Shown: positions 57,860-64,000 of the stretch, one piece after another | Layout: each line of letters starts with the position of its first letter | Numbering within the stretch: the first letter of the stretch is position 1 | Assembly (NCBI RefSeq): GCF_000237925.1 | Contig: NC_031499.1 | Coordinates: 1,116,001 to 1,180,000, forward strand | Direction: 5' to 3' | DNA from: Schistosoma mansoni | Lineage: Eukaryota; Platyhelminthes; Trematoda; Strigeidida; Schistosomatidae | DNA: 64,000 nt | The notes under the pieces: model-generated | What the model was told of the DNA's origin: nothing | The model's input: the letters and a program-made list of their open reading frames with translations, nothing else | Database searches by the model: none | Program-made: the position numbers and the translations under genes

Positions 57860-59400
57860 ATGGATGGAATTCATCACTCTACATCAACTTTATTGACTAT
57901 CAGAAAGCATTTGATAGCGTGGACAGGACAACACCATGGAAGCTTCTTCGACACTACAGCGTGCCTGAGAAGATAGTCATCCTATGATGGATTATATTGC
58001 CAAATCATCCATGGAGGACAACTCACCGACTCATTCAAGGTAAAGACCGGTGTTAGCAAGGTTGCTTACTCTCACCCTTTCTCGCGGTGATTGACTGGAT
58101 TATGAAGACGTCAACATCTGAAGAGAAGCACGAGCTACAGTAGACAGCTAAAATGCATCTGAATGATTAAGACTGTAGCAAGCTCATTCAACTATTGTAT
58201 TATTTGTGTGCTCTCTGTAATCTTAACATTTAATCCACATTGTAAATTTATGCGTGAGTCTGATTGAGCGCATGTGTCTGCACATCAATCTTTGATCTGT
58301 TCTCTTATTGGTTGTAAGCAAAGGCAATCAATAATGTATCCACAACCGATTAACACTCATAAATACATATGGATTTTTAACACACACACTTGTTTTCCCT
58401 GTGTGCTTGCTTTCTGCACGCTTGCGGATTTTAACCGAGCTTCAACAATAAACTGTTTCTATAAGTGGTGTTCAGGCTTTTGAATAATCTTGAGTAAACC
58501 CATAATTCTACTGGGAGATTTAGCCTGCATTAAATATTCAGTTATCGGGATATTATTTATTTATTGGAGTCAGATATAAAGAAATTAGTCCTCTACAAAA
58601 AGACTTCTCAGATGATCTGGCTCTTCTATCACACACGCAACAACAAATGTAGGAGGAAACGACCACTCTAGCAGTAGCCTCAGCAGCAGTAGGTCTCAAT
58701 ATAAGCAAAAGAAAAAGCAAGACTCCGATACGATACAACATGCACCAACCGAATTACACTTGACGGAGAAGCTTTGGAGGATGTGGAAACCTTTACATGC
58801 CTGGGCAGCATCATCGACGAACAAGGTGGATCTGATGCAGATGTGAAGGCGAGGATCGACAAAGCAAGAGCAGCATATTTACAACTGAAGAACATCTGGA
58901 ACTCAAAACAATTGTTAAACAACACCAACATCAGAATTTTCAATATAAATGTCAAGACAGTTCTACTGTATGGGGCGGGGACGTGGAGAACTAAGAAAGC
59001 CATCATCCAGAAGAAACAGGTGTTTATTAACAGTTGTCTACGCAAGATACTTCGGATCCGTTGGTCAGACACTATCAGCAACAAGCTACTGTGGGAGAGA
59101 ACAAACCAGATTCCAGTGGAGGAAGAAATCAGGAAGAAGCGCTGTAAGTGGATCGGACACACATTGAGGAAAGCACCCAACTGCGTCAAAAGACAAGTCC
59201 TCACATGGAATCCTTAAGGCCAAAGGAGAAAAGGAAGACCAAAGAACAAATTACGCCGAGAAATGGAGACAGACATTAGAAGAATGAGCAAAAACTGGAT
59301 AGAACTAGAAAGGAAGGCCCAGGACAGAGTGGGTTGGAGAATGCTGGTCGGCGATCTATGCTCCATTGGGAGTAACAGGAGTAAGTAAGTAAACAGTAAG
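57860..59400 (+). mobile_element. RTE-like LINE (family B) in a Drosha intron
   Basis: Plus-strand LINE, antisense to Drosha: FIDYQKAFDSVDR, LLRHYSVPEKIVI, a broken CLLSPFLAVIDWIMKTSTS block, then after an inserted [83 protein letters not shown] and the remnant [20 protein letters not shown]. It closely matches the minus-strand copy at 41800-42922. Stops and frameshifts are present. Confidence 0.85.
58174..58597 (+). mobile_element. Solo LTR inserted in the family B LINE
   Basis: A 424-bp insertion that splits the LINE between MHLN and the DLALLSH block. It starts TGTAG, ends CTACA, and has an AATAAA signal near 58447. AAGAC stands just before it and again within a few bases after it, fitting a short target duplication with small edge changes. 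No internal coding sequence. It does not resemble the solo LTR at 12662-13021. Confidence 0.6.
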
Positions 59401-59458
59401 AATAAAAGTCCATTAATAGGTCCCGGAAATTACCCATACTTATGTCTTCGCTAAAATA

Positions 59459-59545
59459 TAACAAGCACTTCCGGGTTTTCAATCGTGGTCTAGCTTAGAT
59501 TGGTTCGTTATTTCAACTGTGCGAATACTACAATCTCCACAAATC
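59459..59545 (+). repeat. Sm-alpha-type SINE, 3' fragment
   Basis: CACTTCCGGGTTTTCAATCG, then GTGGTCTAGCTTAGATTGG and TTATTTCAACTGTG match the tail of the SINE at 57585-57805 in the opposite orientation. The tRNA head and ribozyme region are missing. Confidence 0.75.
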
Positions 59546-59743
59546 CCCACACTGATAAAAATATGAATTAATAAAAGGAAAGAAAAGCAAGGGTTCTGAT
59601 TATTCTCAGGGATATTTTGAGCAATCAGAACGCAGATGAAACAAGTGTATAATCACAAATGGAAATAAAAATTTTGTAACCTTTGTTTTAATTGAATAGA
59701 GTACGGTAGAGAAACAAAAAGGAGTTTTCATTCGATCACTAAC

Positions 59744-59931
59744 TTTATAATGTGCAATTTCTGGATCTTCATTTAATGAACGGAATGTAAGACAACACTG
59801 TTGTAATTTTGATTTGGCGTCATTCCATTCTTGTTTTAAAATAAACTCAACAAGACGTGGCCAAAAACATATTTGACAAAAACGTTCAACCCATGCTAAA
59901 TCTTTATCCACAAATAATGCACCAATAAATG
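59744..59931 (-). CDS. DROSHA: Drosha ribonuclease III, exon ending RIIIDb and starting the dsRBD
   Basis: 188 bp, acceptor TTCACTTTAG (59941-59932), donor GTTAGT from 59743. Encodes (A)FIGALFVDKDLAWVERF, CQICFWPRLVEFILKQEWND, then KSKLQQCCLTFRSL and PEIAHYK. This matches human Drosha FIGALYIDKDLEYVH, FFPRLKEFILNQDWNDPKSQ and LQQCCLTLR almost block for block. It gives the last helices of the second RNase III domain and the first helix of the dsRBD. Two bases at its start complete the codon begun by exon 62222-62664; it ends in phase 0. Confidence 0.95.
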
Positions 59932-62221
59932 CTAAAGTGAAAATCGAAAAAATATAACAAGGAAAAAAGAGAAACATTGATATTATGTAATTGGTGTTTT
60001 TTTAATGTAATGAATTAAAAATGGTTATATCAGTACAGATATATGGCATAATAGTTATTTCACAATCTGTCAGTCAGGTCAGTAGACCAAATGTACGTTG
60101 GTTCAGTTACATTTCACATCAATAAGGAAAATGACAAGACGAAAGGGGGAAAAGTCAAAACAACACTAATAACAGCAAAAAAAATTTAGTTCATGATATT
60201 AAACTTCAAATTCAACACCCTACAATAACAGCCACTATATACTGACTAGTGGTTAATTTCCAGAGATGTTTCCCGGAATTCAGCTGAGGCCGTAATTAGT
60301 ACAGTCGTTTAGAGGCTCTATATCTGACTCCTTTGGATCATTTCTGATTGCTACAAAATAATTGTTGTCAAAATAAACATCCTGACTATTCTCGTTTATT
60401 ATCATCGATTTAAATCACGTTGTTGAACAACGGGATTAAATGAGTCAAATACGAAAATGAATTTCGAATACGTATATTTCATACAATCGCCGATCCAGAC
60501 AAGAGACCGGAGGAGTGAGGAGAAGAGAACGAAGCGAAATGGCGCGCAGTGGGAAGGCGTGTGAGCCAACTCAATTCAATCAAGTGTTAATCGATATCTA
60601 TAGTCAAATTAAGTTACAGACATGTGATGAATAAGATACGAGGTGCACACATAAACTCATGTAAAAACAGTCAAGGTTGATAAGCAAATAATTGACAAGG
60701 CGGAAATTAGTTTGTCCAGATGCTAGAATAGGCTGTATGGGCTCAACAAAGCAACCGACACTACAGTCCAGCCATATCGGATATGTGATAAATATCAAAA
60801 ATTGATGATAGTCGCACAGTATCGTGAATGAATAAGAGTTGGAGGCTTAAACCATTGTATGCGCTGACTCAATGATCTGAAAGTTAGGTGCTCGGTGTGA
60901 GACCTGGAGGTCTTAAGTTCAATACTACGTGGAGTCGTTAATTAGCTAACAAAGCAGTTATTCAGTGCTATCTGGGTTTTAACAGTTATGTAACGAAAGT
61001 CATTTTGTGGTGTGAGGCTTTAGATAAGGCAATTTTAACGTCATGTAATGGTAATAGCTATAACAAACGAACGAATGAAATCAAAGTACGAACAGTGTCA
61101 AATTATAATAACACATTGTCTCATTCAAACAACACTTGATTCGTTGATATTATGAAGCTTTAAACGTACAACAACACTAAATAGTCACCGTTATGTATTA
61201 AAATTGATATGAAGTTCCAATTTCTAGTCAAGTTACTTGTATACAACACTAAAAAATGACTAGTCAAATTTTAGTTTTAAATGCCCAACCATTTAGATTC
61301 TGTCTGAACATCCGAAAATAAATATACATAAATTAGCATCTAGGTAATATTCGCTACGAACTAGCCTCATTCTGAGAAACACTGTAAGTCAAAGAGGATG
61401 GGATATTTTATTGTTCCTTTGATTTAAATCTGCGATTCGTCAACACAATGAGCACCTACAGTGTTAGAAATCATCGCGTAACTCCTAAAAAAGCTGTTTA
61501 GAAGTCAGTGAAAATTTTCACGAATATTTTGGACATTCCAAGTTGATAGGACATGTCTAAGAAAGAACAATTACTTACGCTTAGCTAATTTTGATTAAAT
61601 AATTATCATAAACTTGTTAACAATCTTGGCATCTTTCTCGAAACTTGGAATTTAAACGTGGTCCTATAAATAACTTTAATTCATGAATATCATTTTATCT
61701 TTTAAGTTTAATTTTCATATTTCTCACCTGACTTTTTTCCGTTAAGAGAAGGGAGTGTTTACGAGTCAAAGATTTCATACGACTAAGAAGATCGCTTAAA
61801 ATATTCCGAGTACAAAACTTATCACGTGATTGACCATCAAAAATATAAAATCTAAAAAAACTAATCATAATGTTGTTTAGTGTTCAACTTGCTCACAGCC
61901 AATCCTTCTCCTAATTCCTTAAAGCTCAGTGCCTGACAAAACGATGAATTTTGTTCGATCCTGCCAAGACTTCGTACTTAAACCATTTGACTTTAAACCG
62001 TTGTGTACTGCACAGTTGAACTTCCAATTCTACCTAGAACTCAGTTTGAATAAACATGTAGTACAGATAAACAAAATAAACTGTACCACTAGACTGAGTA
62101 CATACATATTATACACTGGAAATGAGTTTTACAACAAAAAGGAATATAATTTATTAATAATAATAACAATAATAACAGTGGTGATTATAGAAGTCAACGT
62201 AATTCATAATCTCATAATTAC
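59932..62221. other. Drosha intron
   Basis: 2.3 kb. A weak tRNA-like stretch lies near 60875-60935 (GTTAGGTGCTCGGTGTGAG, then TTAAGTTCAATACT) and may be an old SINE. No other gene, RNA or named repeat seen. Confidence 0.5.
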
Positions 62222-62664
62222 CTTCCAGTAAATCAGCTCTATATTTTACATTTTGATTTTGTGAATTATTACAATTGTCATTTTTATTTCTATCTGAATT
62301 AATAACTTGTTTTTGGCCACCTTTTTTATTTTGTTTAGATTTGAGTATATTCGAGCTTTGACAACTTATATAAGTAGTATTCAAGGAAGAATTTGAATGT
62401 TTCGATGTGTTATTATTAGTTGTATTATTGTTATTATTAATTTTACCATCGTATTTATGCATACTATTATCTTCACGACGTATAACATAATGTTCTAAGC
62501 CTAACTCACTACATACAGATGCCTGTGTATATTTATTCACTAGTGAATTTTTTAACAATGATAAATGTCCTTCATGATGTCGTGGAAAATGTCGAAATAA
62601 ATAATCTGTCGATACATATTTCAATAAAGAATCCCCAAGAAATTCTAAACGTTGATTATCACCC
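62222..62664 (-). CDS. DROSHA: Drosha ribonuclease III, exon with catalytic RIIIDb
   Basis: 443 bp, acceptor TTTCTAG ending at 62665, donor GTAATT from 62221. Begins GDNQRLEFLGDSLLKYVSTD, the RNase III signature with catalytic Glu and Asp, then YLFRHFPRHHEGHLSLLKNS, LVNKYTQA and LGLEHYVIRRED, and ends KYRADLLE, which supplies the second catalytic Asp and Glu of the site completed by the next exon. This domain cuts the 5' strand of primary microRNA hairpins. Between VIRRED and KYRADLLE lies an insert of about 75-80 residues rich in Asn, Ser, Lys and Thr, where vertebrate Drosha has about 15. The first base finishes a codon from an upstream exon outside the identified set. Confidence 0.95.
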
Positions 62665-64000
62665 CTAGAAATTAATACAAGTAAACAAAATAGAAATGAG
62701 TGAAAATAAGATATTCGAAAAATAAGTGAAAGGTGTTACATCATAAAATACCACTGACAGTCAAGTGGAAAAAAAAGTACGAAATGAGTGAGAATTAGGA
62801 GCAAGGAAAGTTTTTTTTTCTGTTTTAGTCTGAAACTGATTAATTAACTAACAGTTTTCAGTCACCTATTTTCAAAATGTGCAAACATTGTAATAGATTT
62901 TCAGATTTTAGGTTTGTTTCAAATTATTTGATAATTATGTCTGATAAACGTCTGATGGACTCATCGAACCCTGTTTAAATAGCTTACATACTATCAGGAG
63001 ATTGGTTACTCTAAATTTTGGCGAGACTACAATGGTGGTTGGAACTGTTCGGTAATAAAATTCGTATAATCAAGGTCTTGTACTATTCACACTTTGAACA
63101 GGTTAGTGATAACATTCCACATTATGAAGTTGGGTGATGTGAGTTCTAATCCCACAGGAAACATTAGTCCTCACAGGATCTCAAATACACCTTGTTGAAT
63201 ATTTACTTTCGAAAAAATACGGGCCGAGAATGTTTTAATGTGATCAAACACATGGCACTGAATAAGGTCATCATTATTGTTGGCATCAACAATGGGTATA
63301 TCATCTATATATATATCATCTATAAACAGTGAAATTTCTATACTGGATGTATTATAATAATTCACCTCATGAATCAATATCGATCTGCCAGTTAGAATTT
63401 AATTAACAAAGCAGCAATCTCATAATATACTATGATTACAAAAATAATAACATCCGTCAGTAAATCCCCTTTCAGAATTTCAACACTAGTTTTATCTACA
63501 CTATGATTAGTGTTGATGAGAAATCTGAAATTTTTTCTAATGAACTACAAACCGAATACATATACATATTTCAAATTGCAAATTGTGAAACGAAGCGAAT
63601 ACAAAATGATGAGGTGATGATACACAAAAATACGACAACGAATAACAGTCTAATATGTTTCATCATTCCTAAAAAGTCTATTGATTTGAGAAATTATATG
63701 AACTGTTAATTTGTAACAGTAAACGCTTATAATACTGACTTCTTGCCCAACTGATTGAGGTGAAAAAAATAGAACTTATTTTTATTTACTAAGTACAGGT
63801 TTATGTATTTGACTTCAAATAATACATTGGTTGTGTGAAGACTAGAATGATACTACAACCCGGCTGTTTACATTAAACTGGAAAGAGCGAATTTCGAACA
63901 AAGGACCTAGTTGATTGAAAGTTGAGTGTTTAGTGTAGACCACAAAGTTATTGTTAATGGACACATCTCTATGCACTTTGATCCGTAAGCTTCAATCACA
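62665..64000. other. Drosha intron, no exon identified
   Basis: The preceding Drosha exon (ending near the TLGxNQR block) should lie upstream on the minus strand, but no matching frame with splice sites was found before the window ends. Near 63900-63950 a minus-strand TTTGTTCGAAATTCGC resembles a tRNA B box and may be an old SINE. Confidence 0.5.

Noticed and set aside
61929-62231. 100-codon plus-strand frame
   Set aside because: It overlaps the end of the Drosha catalytic exon in antisense, is low-complexity at its end and has no recognisable motif.

Overview
The window looks like a piece of a blood-fluke (Schistosoma-type trematode) genome. It is AT-rich, with host genes in widely spaced exons (GT...AG introns of 2-7 kb) set in a dense, nested patchwork of retroelements. 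The repeats fit schistosomes: RTE-clade LINEs like SR2/SjR2, CR1-like LINEs, a CsRn1/Kabuki-group Ty3/Gypsy element primed by tRNA-Trp (Boudicca-like), and a tRNA-headed SINE with a hammerhead-like tail of the Sm-alpha type. The species is inferred from element style only.

Three host genes are supported. (1) Nucleoside diphosphate kinase, + strand, two exons (15211-15447 and 22511-22723), giving a complete 149-residue enzyme. (2) A DHHC palmitoyltransferase closest to ZDHHC16, + strand, first exon 44984-45835 and last exon 52119-52503; at least one middle exon was not found. (3) The 3' half of Drosha, - strand, four exons (62222-62664, 59744-59931, 56970-57114, 54439-55160), covering most of RNase III domain b, the dsRNA-binding domain and the C-terminal tail; its 5' exons lie beyond the right edge. 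A fourth host-type sequence is a dead, intronless short-chain dehydrogenase copy (5815-6455) lodged in an old Gypsy integrase.

Layout: 1-2.8 kb, unassigned DNA plus one dispersed repeat; 2.8-5.1 kb, two CR1-like LINE pieces; 5.1-9.3 kb, an old Gypsy fossil (-) holding the dehydrogenase retrocopy; 11.5-15.2 kb, an RTE-like LINE broken by a solo LTR and by a CR1-like LINE, ending just before NDPK; 15.2-22.7 kb, NDPK, with a nested SR2-like LINE pair, a (TA)n run and a SINE-like repeat in its intron; 26.0-30.1 kb, decayed LTR and Gypsy pieces around a 12.5-copy, 121-bp tandem array; 30.4-33.6 kb, a two-family LINE chimera; 34.3-39.7 kb, a young Gypsy element with both LTRs; 40.0-40.7 kb, a MITE-like DNA element with an 8-bp target duplication; 41.8-45.0 kb, a LINE/Gypsy patchwork and a SINE-like repeat reaching the ZDHHC16 start; 46.5-50.6 kb, an SR2-like LINE in the ZDHHC16 intron carrying a 651-bp inverted copy of its own 5' end; 52.5-64 kb, Drosha with LINE, solo-LTR and SINE insertions in its introns.

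The host genes share no evident pathway. The strongest unexplained structures are the 651-bp inverted repeat, the homogenised 121-bp array and its diverged single-copy relative, the MITE-like element, and an Asn-rich insert inside Drosha's second catalytic domain.
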